A stretch of 64,000 nt of DNA from Brevundimonas viscosa (GCF_900116065.1 NZ_FOZV01000007.1:1-64000), one strand, 5' to 3'; shown: positions 7,307 through 17,763, counted from the first letter of the stretch. The notes: generated by a model from the sequence alone, not told the origin. Made by a program: numbers and translations.

Positions 7307-7442
7307 GCGGGCCGGGAACGGTCGGCCGCACGACGCTTTGATCGCGCGTTGCGTCAACTTGCCCGAGGGCGCCGCGCCGCGCGCGCGTAGACCGGAAGAA
7401 GGCCGGGGTTCGCCGCGGGACGCCGCCAGTCTGGAGCCAGGT

Positions 7443-9230
7443 ATGAAGTTCGATCGTCGCGCCCTGCTGGGCGGAGCCGCCGCAGGCGGCGGCCTGTGGG
7501 CGCTGCAGGCCTTGCTGCCGGCCTGGGCTCAGACCGACTCGGCAGGCCTGAGAGCGGACCTGCCGACGCTAACCGGCCCGGACATCGGCCTGACGATCGG
7601 CCGGACGCCGTTCACGGTCAACGGTCGGACCGGGCAAGCGGTCACCATCAACGGCACGCTGCCGGCGCCGGTGCTGCGTCTGCGGGAGGGCCAGACCGTA
7701 CGGCTGTCGGTCACCAACACCCTCGACGAGGACACCTCGATCCACTGGCACGGGATCCTGCTGCCCTTCCAGATGGACGGGGTGCCCGGCATCAGCTTCC
7801 CGGGCATTCGCCCGCGCGAGACCTTCGTCTACGAGTTCCCGATCATCCAGTCGGGCACCTTCTGGTACCATAGCCATTCCGGGCTTCAGGAGGCGCTCGG
7901 GCACTACGGCCCCATCGTCATCGATCCGGCGGGCGCCGATCCGGTCGGTTACGACCGCGAGCACGTGCTGGTCCTGTCGGACTGGAGCTTCATGCGTCCG
8001 CACGAAATCCTCGAGAAGCTGAAGAAGAGCCCCGGCTACTTCAACCGCCAGCGCACGACCTTAGCCGGGCTGCTGGACGGCAGCGACCGGATGAGTCTGG
8101 AAGAGCGGCGCATGTGGGGATCCATGCGCATGGACCCGCGCGACATCCTCGACGTCAACGGCTCGACCTACACCTACCTGATCAACGGTCATGGCCCGGC
8201 GGAGAACTGGACCGGCCTGTTCCGCCCCGGCGAGCGGGTCCGGCTGCGGATCATCAACGCCTCGGCCATGTCGATCTTCAACGTCCGCATCCCCGGTCTG
8301 GCGATGACCGTGGTCCAGGCCGACGGCGAGAACGTGCGGCCGGTGGAGGTCGACGAGTTCCAGATCTCGGTCGCCGAGACTTACGACGTCATCGTCCGGC
8401 CGACCGAGGATCGGGCCTACACCATCGTCTCCGAGGCCATCGACCGCTCCGGCATGGGGCGGGCGACCCTCGCCCCCCGGCCGGGCATGACCGCCGAGGT
8501 CCCGCCGCTGCGCCAGGTCCCCAACCTGACAATGCGGGACATGGGCATGGGTAGCATGGACCATGGCGCCATGGCCGGCATGGATCACGCCGCCATGGGC
8601 GGCATGGCTCATGGGAGCGCGAGCCCCGACCCGGCGTCCGGCGACGGGGCCATGTCCATGGCCGGCATGAACATGCGCGATCCCGACAACGCCCCGCCGG
8701 ACATGGAGGTGGGCGTCGGCGTGGACATGGTCTCGATGGATCCGGCCAACCGCCTTGGCGAACGGCCGACGGGATTGGAGACCGTTCCACACCGGGTGCT
8801 CGTTTATACCGACCTCGTCTCCCTGCAGCCCAACAAGGATCAGCGCCCGCCGTCGCGAACGATGGAGATCCACCTGACCGGCAACATGGAGCGGTTCATG
8901 TGGGGCTTCGACGGCCGCAAGTTCAGCGAACTGGTCGAACCGATCCGCTTCGAACGCAACGAGCGGGTGCGGGTGACCCTGGTCAACGACACCATGATGG
9001 CCCACCCCATCCACCTGCACGGCCACTTCTTCGAACTGGTGACGGGTGGTCCCGCAGGCCATCAGCCGCTCAAGCACACGGTGAACGTCGCGCCCGGCGG
9101 CAAGGTGACCTTCGACCTGACCGCCGACAATCCCGGCGACTGGGCCTTCCATTGCCACCTGCTGATGCACATGCACGCGGGGATGTTCAACGTCGTGACC
9201 GTCCGCCCCCTCGAAGGAGCCGCCTCGTGA
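7443..9230 (+). CDS. copA: CopA/PcoA-type periplasmic multicopper oxidase
   Basis: The protein has 595 residues. A Tat signal (MKFDRRALLGGAAAGG, cleavage near Ala29) is followed by three cupredoxin domains. Copper ligands are visible at HWHG (101-104), WYHSHS (141-146), HPIHLHGH (521-528) and HCHLLMHMHAGM (570-581). A Met-rich insert around 365-420 (MGMGSMDHGAMAGMDHAAMG and more) is typical of CopA/PcoA, which oxidises Cu(I) and binds excess copper in the periplasm. Longer reading frames begin at 7338, but the ATG at 7443 has GGAG six bases upstream and gives a proper Tat signal. It is followed by copB with a GTGA overlap. Confidence 0.93.
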   Translation: MKFDRRALLGGAAAGGGLWALQALLPAWAQTDSAGLRADLPTLTGPDIGLTIGRTPFTVNGRTGQAVTINGTLPAPVLRLREGQTVRLSVTNTLDEDTSIHWHGILLPFQMDGVPGISFPGIRPRETFVYEFPIIQSGTFWYHSHSGLQEALGHYGPIVIDPAGADPVGYDREHVLVLSDWSFMRPHEILEKLKKSPGYFNRQRTTLAGLLDGSDRMSLEERRMWGSMRMDPRDILDVNGSTYTYLINGHGPAENWTGLFRPGERVRLRIINASAMSIFNVRIPGLAMTVVQADGENVRPVEVDEFQISVAETYDVIVRPTEDRAYTIVSEAIDRSGMGRATLAPRPGMTAEVPPLRQVPNLTMRDMGMGSMDHGAMAGMDHAAMGGMAHGSASPDPASGDGAMSMAGMNMRDPDNAPPDMEVGVGVDMVSMDPANRLGERPTGLETVPHRVLVYTDLVSLQPNKDQRPPSRTMEIHLTGNMERFMWGFDGRKFSELVEPIRFERNERVRVTLVNDTMMAHPIHLHGHFFELVTGGPAGHQPLKHTVNVAPGGKVTFDLTADNPGDWAFHCHLLMHMHAGMFNVVTVRPLEGAAS

Positions 9231-10609
9231 TCCGCGCCTCCGCCGCACTGCATCTGCTCGTCCTGGCCGCGGCCCCGCCGGCCTTCGCCCAGTCGCATGC
9301 CGGCCATCTCTCGACGCCCCAGGCCGGGCAGGCGGCGCCCCCGCGGGCCGGCTGCGTCCGCCGGGGCGCGCCGACGGCCGACGCGGCGCGCCTCGGACAA
9401 CCCGGCGCGCCGGCCTGTCCGACCGGTTATGTGCCGGAACGATCGCCCGCCGCCGACCCGCACGCCGGTCACGACATGGGCGCCCCGGGGCAGCCCCAAG
9501 TCGCACCGGCGAGCGATCCGCATACGGGTCACGCCATGCCGGAGACGCCGGCGCCGAGCGCCGATCCGCACGCTGGCCATGACATGGGCGCCCCGGAGCA
9601 ACCCCAGGCCGCTCCGCCGAGCGATCCGCATGCGGGTCATGCCATGCCGGAGACGCCGGCGCCGAGCGCCGATCCGCACGCTGGCCATGACATGGGCGCC
9701 CCGGCGCGACCCCAGGCCGCTCCGCCGAGCGATCCGCACGCCGACCACCCCATGCCAGGAACGCCGGCTCCCGTCGCGGCGGACCCCCATGCCGGTCACG
9801 ACATGGCCGGCATGGCAATGCCGCCGGACGTGCCGACCAGCGCCGACACCCCGGGCCGGCCGCCGGAGGATCCGGCCCCCCCGGCGGCGTCGCGGGGCCC
9901 GGCGCACGCCGCTGACCTCCTCTTCGATCCGGCAGAGATGGCGGCCGCCCGGGAGCAGATGCGCGCGGAGAACGGAGACGTCCGCACCACGGCGGTGGTC
10001 TTCGATCGGCTCGAGGCGAACCTCGGTGACGGCGAGGAAGGGTTCGCCTGGGACGCCGAGGGCTGGAGCGGGGGCGACATCAACCGGTTCTGGTGGAAGT
10101 CGGAAGGGGAGGGGGGTTTCGGCGACGAGGTCGAGGAGGCGGGGGTGCAGGCGCTCTACAGCCGCGCCGTCGCGCCCTTCTGGGACGTCCAGGCGGGCCT
10201 GCGCCAGACCTGGCGGCCGGTAGAGAACCGGACCGACCTGGTGATCGGCGTCCAGGGGCTGGCGCCCTACTGGTTCGAGGTCGACGCCGCCTTGTTCCTG
10301 TCCAACAAGGGGGAGCTCACCGCGGCCGCCGAGGGCGAGTACGATCAGCGCATCACCAATCGCTGGATCCTGCAGCCGCGCGCCGAGGTGAATCTCTCGG
10401 CCGAGGACATCCCCGAGCTGTCGATCGGTGCGGGTTTGACCTCGGTGCAGCTCGGCGCGCGTCTGCGCTACGAGATCCGCAAGGAATTCGCGCCCTACAT
10501 CGGCGTGGAATGGACGAAGCGCTTCGGCCGCACGGCCGACTACCTCGAGGCCGCCGGACGGAACACCGAGGATACTCGGATCGTCGTCGGCCTGAGAGCC
10601 TGGTTCTAG
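9227..10609 (+). CDS. copB: CopB/PcoB copper-binding outer-membrane protein with tandem repeats
   Basis: The protein has 460 residues. It starts at GTG 9227, overlapping the copA stop, with GAAGGAG at 9213-9219. A signal peptide ends near PPAFAQ (about residue 22). An N-terminal low-complexity region carries three 36-residue units (ADPHAGHDMGAP, then SDPHAGHAMPETPAPS) plus partial copies. The conserved C-terminal CopB beta-barrel (about 230-460) includes DINRFWWKSEGEGGF, FWDVQAGLRQTWRP and APYIGVEWTKRFGRTADYLE and ends in VGLRAWF, the terminal aromatic of an outer-membrane barrel. The repeats add many His and Met ligands, suggesting copper storage at the inner face of the outer membrane. Confidence 0.9.
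   Translation: MIRASAALHLLVLAAAPPAFAQSHAGHLSTPQAGQAAPPRAGCVRRGAPTADAARLGQPGAPACPTGYVPERSPAADPHAGHDMGAPGQPQVAPASDPHTGHAMPETPAPSADPHAGHDMGAPEQPQAAPPSDPHAGHAMPETPAPSADPHAGHDMGAPARPQAAPPSDPHADHPMPGTPAPVAADPHAGHDMAGMAMPPDVPTSADTPGRPPEDPAPPAASRGPAHAADLLFDPAEMAAAREQMRAENGDVRTTAVVFDRLEANLGDGEEGFAWDAEGWSGGDINRFWWKSEGEGGFGDEVEEAGVQALYSRAVAPFWDVQAGLRQTWRPVENRTDLVIGVQGLAPYWFEVDAALFLSNKGELTAAAEGEYDQRITNRWILQPRAEVNLSAEDIPELSIGAGLTSVQLGARLRYEIRKEFAPYIGVEWTKRFGRTADYLEAAGRNTEDTRIVVGLRAWF
9452..9775 (+). repeat. Three tandem 108-bp units inside copB
   Basis: Units begin at 9452, 9560 and 9668, each 108 bp (36 codons). Each encodes ADPHAGHDMGAP, a short Gln/Pro linker, SDPHxxHxMP and ETPAPS-like residues. The second and third units are almost identical for their first 80 bp, whereas the first has diverged more. 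A partial fourth copy (ADPHAGHDMAG) follows at 9779. Repeats of this kind can expand or contract by slippage or recombination, changing the number of His/Met copper sites. Confidence 0.9.
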
Positions 10610-10627
10610 ATCGTGAAAGGACTGCAG

Positions 10628-10945
10628 ATGAAACCCGTCTTCCTGGCGCCGCTGGCCGCCGCCGTCGCCCTGGCGGCCTGCCAACCGGCGGCCGAAACCC
10701 CGCCGGCGCAACAGCCCGAGCCGGCTCCGGCCGCGCCGCCCGCGACCGCGGCGCCCGCCGACCTCGCTGTCGAGACCCCGGCGACCGCCGCGCCCGCGCC
10801 CGCGCCGAAAGCTGCGCCGCAGCGGCCGCGACCGGCGCCCGTGCCCCCGCCGGCGACCGAGCCGGCCCCGACCGACCCTCATGCCGGACACGACATGAGC
10901 GACATGCCGCCAGACATGCCCGGCATGGATTCTCCGAAGACCTAA
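10628..10945 (+). CDS. Pro/Ala-rich lipoprotein with C-terminal His/Met motif
   Basis: The protein has 105 residues. A lipoprotein signal (FLAPLAAAVALAACQPAAET, Cys about 18) is followed by about 60 residues of Pro/Ala/Thr low complexity. The tail is TDPHAGHDMSDMPPDMPGMD, close to the repeat units of CopB just upstream. I do not recognise a catalytic domain. The tail suggests a lipid-anchored copper-binding protein with a flexible spacer. A GTG at 10613 is in frame, but the ATG at 10628 has AAAGGA six or seven bases upstream and gives a normal signal peptide. It lies between copB and copC in the same direction. Confidence 0.7.
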   Translation: MKPVFLAPLAAAVALAACQPAAETPPAQQPEPAPAAPPATAAPADLAVETPATAAPAPAPKAAPQRPRPAPVPPPATEPAPTDPHAGHDMSDMPPDMPGMDSPKT

Positions 10946-10957
10946 GGAACCGCCCTC

Positions 10958-11356
10958 ATGCGCAAGCTGCTTTCTCCCGTCCTCGTCGCCCTTTCCGCCT
11001 TCGTCCTGGCCGGCGTCGCCCAGGCCCAGACCGATCCGCATGCCGGGCACCACCCCGCCCCCGGAGCCGCCGCCCAGGCCGCCGAGGTCCGCACGACCCC
11101 GGCCGACGGCTGGATGGGCTCAACCGCCCCGACCGCCTTCAGCATCACCTTCCGGCATCCAATGCGGCTGACCGCCGTGAGCCTGAAGAGCGGTGAGGCC
11201 GACCCGGCGGCGATCGCCGTGACCGACGCCGCCTCGAGCGCGGCGGTCAGCGTGCCGTTGCCGGCGCTGGCCAAGGGCAACCATGTGCTGACTTGGTCGG
11301 CCCAAGGCGCCGACGGCCACGTCATGAACGGCGTTGTCCGCTTCATGGTCCACTGA
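10958..11356 (+). CDS. copC: CopC-like periplasmic copper-binding protein
   Basis: The protein has 132 residues. The signal peptide ends near VAQAQ, and the mature protein begins TDPHAGHHPAPG, a His-rich stretch again related to the CopB repeats. A CopC/YobA immunoglobulin-like domain (about 42-132) follows, with the family features TTPADGWMGSTAPTAFSITF, HPMRLTAVSLKSG and the closing WSAQGADGHVMNGVVRFMVH. CopC binds copper in the periplasm and often partners with CopD, which is not present here. The gene is the last of the copAB-copC series before a 190-bp gap. Confidence 0.85.
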   Translation: MRKLLSPVLVALSAFVLAGVAQAQTDPHAGHHPAPGAAAQAAEVRTTPADGWMGSTAPTAFSITFRHPMRLTAVSLKSGEADPAAIAVTDAASSAAVSVPLPALAKGNHVLTWSAQGADGHVMNGVVRFMVH

Positions 11357-11380
11357 TCGCGGATCGCCCGCGGCACGGAG

Positions 11381-11400
11381 ACAGGTCTAGACCGACCTGT
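11381..11400. promoter_or_regulatory. 20-bp inverted repeat between copC and the cus genes
   Basis: The arms ACAGGTC (11381-11387) and GACCTGT (11394-11400) are perfect complements around a six-base centre, and GGTCTAGACC (11384-11393) is a nested palindrome. No T-run follows, so a Rho-independent terminator is unlikely. It lies 150 bp upstream of the small Cys-rich protein gene at 11550 and could be an operator for the cus genes. The binding protein is unknown. Confidence 0.4.
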
Positions 11401-11549
11401 GGTCTTCTGTCGCAGGCGCGTATTCGAGGCGGCGATGATGAGGGGAGGACGGCGACGGCGCGTAAAGCCACGCCGTCTTCCTGTCGACATAAATCATTGA
11501 TGCGCCTCCGTATTTATCCGTAGTCCTGTTCTATTTCTTTGACTTCGAA

Positions 11550-11933
11550 ATGGAAGGCGCGCCAACTTCGAACATGTGGACGCTGCTGCGAGCCCTCCTC
11601 GTCGCCTTCGCCCTGGCCGGTCTTGCCGGCCAGTTCGGCGCTCACGCGACGACCCCGCCGTCGGCCGCCCAGGCGGCCGCGACGATGGACGACTGCGCGG
11701 ATATGGAGGGCATGACGGACTCGGACCGCTCCGGGCGCGGTCAGCCGTGCTCGGATAGGACCCCTGCCTGCATAGCCAATATGGGATGCGCGGCGCCCCT
11801 CGCGGTGCTTCCCGCCGTCGTCGGGACGCCCATCCCGGCTGCGGCGACGGTGCGGCTGCGTGCGGATTCGCAGCGGAGCCTGGACGAGGTCCAGGGGCCT
11901 GGGATTCTGAGGCCGCCCAGGACCGTGGCCTAA
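11550..11933 (+). CDS. Small exported Cys-containing protein upstream of cusCBA
   Basis: The protein has 127 residues, or 119 if the ATG at 11574 is used, which places the hydrophobic signal (WTLLRALLVAFALAGLAGQF) at the very N-terminus. The mature part is short and has four Cys and several Met residues (DDCADMEGM, QPCSDRTPACIANMGCAAPL). I do not recognise a named family. Small Cys/Met proteins often precede RND metal pumps, and a periplasmic metal-binding role is plausible here. AT-rich DNA at 11486-11546 probably holds its promoter. The next gene starts 74 bp downstream in the same direction. Confidence 0.6.
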   Translation: MEGAPTSNMWTLLRALLVAFALAGLAGQFGAHATTPPSAAQAAATMDDCADMEGMTDSDRSGRGQPCSDRTPACIANMGCAAPLAVLPAVVGTPIPAAATVRLRADSQRSLDEVQGPGILRPPRTVA

Positions 11934-12006
11934 GCCTCTCCCGGTCCGCCCGGCCCTGTCCGGGCCGAGAAACGGCGCGCTCGCGCCCCCACACCACGGA
12001 TATCCC

Positions 12007-13311
12007 ATGTCTGCTCTCTTCTGCGGGAGGGCGCGCGTCGGCGGGCGCGGCCATTCCCGCATCGCCGACCCGCCGGCGGGTCGCCAGGCCGCCGTCGCCG
12101 CCGTCCTCGCCTTGGCGCTCGCCACCCCGTCCTTGGCCGGACCGCTCACCTACGGCCAGGCGCTTGAGCGCGCCGCGGCCGACGCGCCGGAGGTCCGCGC
12201 CCGCGGCCTGGCGGTCGACGCCGCCCGGGCCGCTGCGCCCGCCGCCGGGCAACTGCCCGACCCCGAGCTCTCCGTCGCGGTCGAGAACCTTCCGGTCTCC
12301 GGCCCCATGGCCGGTTCGTTCGGTCGGGACGAGATGACCATGGTCCGGGTCGGGGTCATGCAGGCCGTGCCGAGCGGCGCCCGGCGCCGCGCCGAGCGCC
12401 AGATTGCCGCCGCCGATATCGGCGTGGCCGAAATGCAGTCGCAGATCACGCGTCGCGAGGTCCGGGTCGCCGCGGCCCTGGCCTGGACGGACCTGCATTA
12501 CGCCAAGCGACGGCGCGAGGCACTGGACGAGGTGCTGGCGGCCCTGGAACCGCTGTGGGACGCCGCGCCTGCCGCCGTCGCCTCGGGTCAGGACCGGCCG
12601 GCCGGCGCCCTTTCGCCCATCCGCCTGAAGGCCGCCCTGGAGGACCGTCGCAGCGCCCTGGTCGCGGCCGAAGAGCGCGCCCGGGCCGAGCTCGCGCGCT
12701 GGACCGGCGAGCCCGATCCGCAGGCCGATGGCCCGCCGCCCGAGCCGGTTCTGGACGAGGGACGGCTTCGGGCCGGCCTGGAGCAGGTCCCGACCCTGCG
12801 CGCCTGGACCGCGGTCGCCGATCGCGCCGACGCGGAAACCGATCTCGCCCGGGCCGGACGCCAGCCCGACTGGAGTTTCGAACTTGGCTACGGCCGGCGC
12901 GATCCGATGTACGGGGATATGGTCTCGGTCGGCGCGCGCGTGAGCCTGCCGCTGTTCGCCGACCGCCGCCAGGATCCGGTGATCGCGGCGCGCTCGGCCG
13001 ACGCCCGCCGGGTCCGCATCGAACGCGAGGCGGCGACGCGGGGTCTGCGCGCCGCTCTTGAGGCGGACCTCGCCGAGCACCGGATGCACCACGACCAGTG
13101 GCGGCGAGCCCGCGACGTGCTGCTGCCGGCCGCCCGCGACCGCGCCTCGCTCGAGACTTCCAGCTACGGCGCCGGACGGGCCGGCCTGGCGGACGTCATC
13201 GACGCCTTCACCGGGCTCGCCGACGCCCGCCTCGAAACCCTGGACCGCGAGGCGCTGGTCGTCCGCGAGGCGGTCCGCATCTCGCTCACCTACGGGGAGG
13301 ACCCCCAATGA
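12007..13311 (+). CDS. cusC: CusC/CzcC-type outer-membrane efflux protein (TolC family)
   Basis: The protein has 434 residues. The first 44 are unusual: [10 protein letters not shown] and an Arg/Gly-rich stretch precede the hydrophobic signal ([16 protein letters not shown]), so the true start may lie further in. The body is a TolC fold with two OEP repeats, for example [20 protein letters not shown] (about 45-64), [14 protein letters not shown] and [20 protein letters not shown], ending with [20 protein letters not shown]. It forms the outer-membrane channel of the CusCBA tripartite pump. Its stop overlaps the start of cusB (ATGA, 13308-13311). Confidence 0.85.
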   Translation: MSALFCGRARVGGRGHSRIADPPAGRQAAVAAVLALALATPSLAGPLTYGQALERAAADAPEVRARGLAVDAARAAAPAAGQLPDPELSVAVENLPVSGPMAGSFGRDEMTMVRVGVMQAVPSGARRRAERQIAAADIGVAEMQSQITRREVRVAAALAWTDLHYAKRRREALDEVLAALEPLWDAAPAAVASGQDRPAGALSPIRLKAALEDRRSALVAAEERARAELARWTGEPDPQADGPPPEPVLDEGRLRAGLEQVPTLRAWTAVADRADAETDLARAGRQPDWSFELGYGRRDPMYGDMVSVGARVSLPLFADRRQDPVIAARSADARRVRIEREAATRGLRAALEADLAEHRMHHDQWRRARDVLLPAARDRASLETSSYGAGRAGLADVIDAFTGLADARLETLDREALVVREAVRISLTYGEDPQ

Positions 13312-14597
13312 CCCGCATTGCCCAGAACCGGTCGAGGCTCGCCCTCGGCGCGGCCGGCCTGCTAATCCTCGGCGCCGCCGTCGGCGTGGCCGTGGTCCGC
13401 GTCCTGCCGGCCGGCGAGACGTCCCCGGCGGCCCAGGCGCCCGAGCGACGCGTGCTCTACTGGTACGACCCTATGGCTCCGGACCGGCATTTCGACGCGC
13501 CGGGCAAGTCACCGTTCATGGACATGCCCCTGGTCCCCCGCTACGCCGACGAGGCGGAGGCCGGGCAGCAGGCCGGCGTGCGGATCGATCCGGCCCTGAC
13601 CCAGGCCCTGGGCGCGCGCTACGCCGTCGTCCAGCGGGGCGTCCTGGCGGGCGACCTGACCGTCACGGCGGTGGTCGACTTCAACCAGCGCGACGTCGCC
13701 GTGGTCCAGGCGCGGGCCGGCGGTTTCGTGCAGCGGGTCTATGGCCGGGCGCCGGGGGACGTGATCGCCGCCGGCGCGCCCCTGGCCGACCTGCTGGTCC
13801 CGGAGTGGGGCGGAGCCCAGGCGGAGTACCTGGCCGTCCGGAGCGCCGGCGACCCGCGCCTGGTCCAGGCCGCCCGCCAACGGCTGCTTCTGCTGGGCAT
13901 GCCGGAGGCGCTCATCTCGGCGGTGGAGCGCAGCGGTCGCCCGCGCACCACGGTGACGGTGACCAGCCCGTCCGGCGGCGTGATCCGCACGCTCAGCGTG
14001 CGTGCCGGCATGACGGTCTCCCAGGGCCAGACCCTGGCGGAGGTGAACGGCCTGTCGACGGTCTGGCTGAACGCCGCCGTTCCCGAGGCGCAGGCCTCGC
14101 GGCTGCGTGTCGGGCAGGCGGTGGAAGTCACCTTCGTCGGCTTCCCGGGGGAGCGCTTCAGCGGCCGGCTCGGCGCGCTGCTGCCGGAGGTGTCCGGCGA
14201 CAGCCGCACCCTGACCGCCCGGGTGGAGCTCGCCAACCGCGGCGGACGGCTGCGGCCCGGCATGTTCGGGCAGGTCGTCTTCGGCGGCGGAACCGAGGAG
14301 ACCCTGCTGGTCCCGTCCGAAGCGGTGATCCGCACCGGAACCCGGACGTTGGTCATGCTTGCGGAAGGGGACGGCCGCTACCGCGCCGCCGAGGTTCGCA
14401 TCGGCCGCGAGGCCGGCGGGCAGACCCAGATCCTCCAGGGCCTCGCCGAGGGCGAGCGGGTGGTCGCCTCCGGCCAGTTCCTCATCGACTCCGAGGCCAG
14501 CCTGAGCGGCGTCGCGGTTCGTCCGCTGTCCGGAACCGCGGCGTCCCCGCGTCCGGCCCAGGCGTCCGGCCACGCCGGGCACGGGGGAGCGCACTAA
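13308..14597 (+). CDS. cusB: CusB-type periplasmic adaptor with N-terminal heavy-metal-binding domain
   Basis: The protein has 429 residues. One N-terminal membrane anchor (about 11-32) is followed by a heavy-metal-binding motif ([20 protein letters not shown], then [11 protein letters not shown], about 48-78). This is the domain that receives Cu(I) in CusB-type adaptors. The lipoyl/barrel-sandwich and beta-barrel parts follow, with [20 protein letters not shown] and [14 protein letters not shown]. The C-terminus is His-rich (HAGHGGAH). It bridges CusA and CusC. It overlaps the previous gene by ATGA and the next by TAATG, so the three pump genes form a tightly coupled operon. Confidence 0.9.
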   Translation: MTRIAQNRSRLALGAAGLLILGAAVGVAVVRVLPAGETSPAAQAPERRVLYWYDPMAPDRHFDAPGKSPFMDMPLVPRYADEAEAGQQAGVRIDPALTQALGARYAVVQRGVLAGDLTVTAVVDFNQRDVAVVQARAGGFVQRVYGRAPGDVIAAGAPLADLLVPEWGGAQAEYLAVRSAGDPRLVQAARQRLLLLGMPEALISAVERSGRPRTTVTVTSPSGGVIRTLSVRAGMTVSQGQTLAEVNGLSTVWLNAAVPEAQASRLRVGQAVEVTFVGFPGERFSGRLGALLPEVSGDSRTLTARVELANRGGRLRPGMFGQVVFGGGTEETLLVPSEAVIRTGTRTLVMLAEGDGRYRAAEVRIGREAGGQTQILQGLAEGERVVASGQFLIDSEASLSGVAVRPLSGTAASPRPAQASGHAGHGGAH

Positions 14598-17500
14598 TGA
14601 TCGCCGCCCTCATTCGCCTGTCGGTGCGCGCCCGCGTCCTGGTGCTGATCCTGGCGGCCGCGCTGTTCGCCGCCGGCCTGCTGGCGGTGCGCGGCACGCC
14701 GGTGGACGCCTTGCCGGACCTCTCCGACGTCCAGGTGGTGATCCGCACCCCATACCCCGGACAGGCTCCGCAGATCGTGGAGAACCAGGTCACCTATCCG
14801 CTGGCGACCACCATGATGTCGGTGCCCGGAGCCCGGACCGTGCGCGGCTATTCCTTCTTCGGGGACAGCTTCGTCTACGTCCTGTTCGAGGACGGGACCG
14901 ATCTCTACTGGGCCCGCTCGCGGGTGCTGGAGTATCTCAACCAGGTCCAGGCCCGGCTGCCGGAAACCGCCCGGCCGGCCCTGGGCCCCGACGCCACCGG
15001 GGTCGGCTGGATCTACCAGTACGCCCTCGTCGACCGGACCGGTCGCCACGACCTGTCCCAACTGCGCAGCCTGCAGGACTGGTTCCTGCGCTATGAGCTC
15101 AAGACCGTGCCCGGCGTGGCCGAGGTGGCCACGATCGGCGGCATGGTGCGCCAGTACCAGGTCGTGCTCGACCCTGTGAAACTGGCCGGCTACGGCGTCA
15201 CCCACCAGGCTGTGACCGATGCCCTGCAGCGCGCCAACCAGGAGACGGGCGGCTCGGTGCTGGAGCTGGCCGAGGCCGAGTACATGGTGCGCGCCAGCGG
15301 CTATCTGACCAACCTGGACGACTTTCGGGCTGTGCCGATCCGCACCGCCGCGAGCGGCGTGCCCGTGCGCCTGGGCGACGTCGCCACCGTCCAGGTCGGA
15401 CCGGAGATGCGCCGGGGCGTCGCCGAGCTGAACGGGGAGGGCGAGGTCGTCGGCGGCGTCGTCGTCCTGCGCTCGGGCGAAAACGCCCGCGCCGTCATCG
15501 ACCAGGTGCGGGACCGGCTGGCCGCGCTCAAACCGAGCCTTCCCGCCGGTGTCGAGATCGTTCCCGTCTACGACCGCTCCGGCCTGATCGACCGGGCCAT
15601 CGAGAACCTCAGCGGCAAGCTTTTGGAGGAGTTCATCGTCGTGGCGCTGGTCTGCGGCCTGTTCCTGTGGCACGCCCGCTCGGCCCTGGTCGCCATCCTG
15701 ACCTTGCCGCTCGGGGTCATGGCCGCCCTGCTGGTGATGAACCTGCAGGGGGTGAACGCCAACATCATGTCGCTGGGCGGCATCGCCATCGCCGTCGGCG
15801 CCATGGTCGACGCCGCCGTGGTCATGATCGAGAACGCCCACAAGCACATCGAACGCTGGGAACACGACCACCCCGGCGAACGGTTGCTGGGGGAGGCCCG
15901 GTGGCGGGTGGTCACGGAGGCCGCCGCCGAGGTCGGCCCGGCCCTGTTCCTCAGCCTGGTGATCATCACCCTGTCCTTCGTGCCGGTGTTCAGCCTGCAG
16001 GCCCAGGAGGGGCGGCTGTTCGCGCCACTGGCCTTCACCAAGACCTACGCCATGGCGGCGGCGGCGATCCTTTCGGTCACCCTCGTGCCGGTGCTCATGG
16101 GCTATCTGATCCGCGGCCGCATTCCCGCCGAGCAGGACAATCCGGTCAACCGCGTCCTGACGCGGCTCTATCGGCCCGCGCTCGATCTGACGATGCGGCG
16201 ACCCCGGCTGACGCTCGCGGTCGCCCTGCTGGTGCTGGTGTCGGCGGCCTGGCCGCTGTCGCGCCTGGGCGGCGAGTTCCTGCCGGCCATGGACGAGGGC
16301 GACCTGCTCTACATGCCCTCCGCCCTGCCGGGCCTGTCCGCCGCCCAGGCCTCCAGCCTGTTGCAGCGGACGGATCGGATGATCGCCGCCGTGCCCGAGG
16401 TGAAGACGGTGTTCGGCAAGGCCGGCCGCGCCGAGAGCGCCACCGATCCGGCTCCGCTGGAGATGTTCGAGACCACCATCCAGTTCAAGCCGAGGGACCA
16501 GTGGCGACCCGGCATGACGCCGGAGAAGCTGGTGGAGGAGTTGGACCGCGCCGTCCAGGTTCCGGGTCTGTCCAACGTCTGGGTGCCGCCGATCCGCAAC
16601 CGGATCGACATGCTGGCCACCGGCATCAAGAGCCCGATCGGGGTCAAGGTCTCCGGGGCCGACCTCGCGGAGCTGGATCGGATCGCGGCCGAGGTCGAGC
16701 GGGTGGCCAAGGACGTGCCGGGGGTCAGTTCGGCCCTGGCCGAGCGCCTGACCGGTGGCCGCTACATCGACGTCGACATCGACCGCGCGGCCGCCGGCCG
16801 CTACGGCCTGAACATCGCCGACGTGCAGTCGATCGTCGCCGGCGCCATCGGCGGGGAGACCATCGGCCAGACCGTCGAGGGCCTGGCCCGCTATCCGATC
16901 AGCGTCCGCTACCCGCGGGAACTGCGCGACAGCGTCGAGGACCTGCGCGCCCTACCGGTGCTGACCCCGTCCGGCCAGCAGATCACCCTCGGGACCGTGG
17001 CCGCCCTGCGCGTCGCCGACGGGCCTCCGATGCTGAAGAGCGAGAACGGCCGGCCGTCCACGTGGGTCTATGTCGACGTGCGGGGGCGGGATCTCACCTC
17101 GGTGGTCTCGGACCTGAGGCGCGCCGTCGGCGCGCAGGTGCGGCTGTCGCCGGGCGTCAGCATCGCCTACGCGGGCCAGTTCGAGTATCTCGAACGCGCC
17201 GGCCAGCGGCTGGCGCTGGTGATTCCGGCCACCCTGCTGATCATCTTCGGCCTGCTTTACCTGACCTTCCGGCGGCTCGACGAGGCGCTGCTGATCATGG
17301 GTACGCTGCCGTTCGCCCTCGTCGGCGGGGTCTGGCTGCTCTACCTGCTCGGCTACCACCAGTCGGTGGCGACCGGCGTCGGCTTCATCGCCCTGGCCGG
17401 CGTCTCGGCCGAGTTCGGCGTGGTCATGCTGATATACCTTCGGCACGCCCTGGCCGAACGGGGCCCGACCCCGTCGCCCGAACAGGTCGAGGCGGCGGTG

Positions 17501-17746
17501 CGCGAAGGCGCTCTTCTGCGGGTGCGACCCAAGGCGATGACGGTAGCCGTCATCCTGGCCGGCCTGTTCCCCATCCTGATCGGCCACGGCGCCGGGTCGG
17601 AGGTGATGAGCCGCATCGCCGCGCCCATGATCGGCGGCATGCTGACCGCGCCGCTGCTGTCCATGCTGGTCATCCCCGCCGGCTATCTGCTGCTGCGACG
17701 GCGACGCGCCCGCCCCGCGGTGCGCAGCGGGGGCGGCGCGTCGTGA
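14597..17746 (+). CDS. cusA: CusA-type Cu(I)/Ag(I) RND efflux pump
   Basis: The protein has 1049 residues, the normal RND length, with twelve membrane helices. The three methionines that pass Cu(I)/Ag(I) in E. coli CusA are present at the same numbers: Met573 in [12 protein letters not shown], Met623 in [12 protein letters not shown], and Met672 in [15 protein letters not shown]. This argues for monovalent copper or silver over Zn/Co/Ni. The N-terminal RND hallmarks [20 protein letters not shown] and [15 protein letters not shown] are clear. It is the last gene of the copper island proper, and a FixK/FNR-type box begins 18 bp after its stop. Confidence 0.95.
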   Translation: MIAALIRLSVRARVLVLILAAALFAAGLLAVRGTPVDALPDLSDVQVVIRTPYPGQAPQIVENQVTYPLATTMMSVPGARTVRGYSFFGDSFVYVLFEDGTDLYWARSRVLEYLNQVQARLPETARPALGPDATGVGWIYQYALVDRTGRHDLSQLRSLQDWFLRYELKTVPGVAEVATIGGMVRQYQVVLDPVKLAGYGVTHQAVTDALQRANQETGGSVLELAEAEYMVRASGYLTNLDDFRAVPIRTAASGVPVRLGDVATVQVGPEMRRGVAELNGEGEVVGGVVVLRSGENARAVIDQVRDRLAALKPSLPAGVEIVPVYDRSGLIDRAIENLSGKLLEEFIVVALVCGLFLWHARSALVAILTLPLGVMAALLVMNLQGVNANIMSLGGIAIAVGAMVDAAVVMIENAHKHIERWEHDHPGERLLGEARWRVVTEAAAEVGPALFLSLVIITLSFVPVFSLQAQEGRLFAPLAFTKTYAMAAAAILSVTLVPVLMGYLIRGRIPAEQDNPVNRVLTRLYRPALDLTMRRPRLTLAVALLVLVSAAWPLSRLGGEFLPAMDEGDLLYMPSALPGLSAAQASSLLQRTDRMIAAVPEVKTVFGKAGRAESATDPAPLEMFETTIQFKPRDQWRPGMTPEKLVEELDRAVQVPGLSNVWVPPIRNRIDMLATGIKSPIGVKVSGADLAELDRIAAEVERVAKDVPGVSSALAERLTGGRYIDVDIDRAAAGRYGLNIADVQSIVAGAIGGETIGQTVEGLARYPISVRYPRELRDSVEDLRALPVLTPSGQQITLGTVAALRVADGPPMLKSENGRPSTWVYVDVRGRDLTSVVSDLRRAVGAQVRLSPGVSIAYAGQFEYLERAGQRLALVIPATLLIIFGLLYLTFRRLDEALLIMGTLPFALVGGVWLLYLLGYHQSVATGVGFIALAGVSAEFGVVMLIYLRHALAERGPTPSPEQVEAAVREGALLRVRPKAMTVAVILAGLFPILIGHGAGSEVMSRIAAPMIGGMLTAPLLSMLVIPAGYLLLRRRRARPAVRSGGGAS

Positions 17747-17763
17747 CCTCGTCCGCGGCCGGG

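Noticed and set aside
7338..7365. FixK-like box before copA (TTGATC followed by TTGCGTCAA)
   Set aside because: The half-sites are not spaced as TTG-N8-CAA, so it does not fit the other four boxes.
7338..7441. Longer N-terminus of CopA starting at 7338
   Set aside because: The added 35 residues are Arg/Pro-rich, and the ATG at 7443 has a good ribosome site and Tat signal.
9452..9800. CRISPR-like repeats
   Set aside because: The repeats are in frame inside copB, are contiguous without spacers, and encode copper-binding units.
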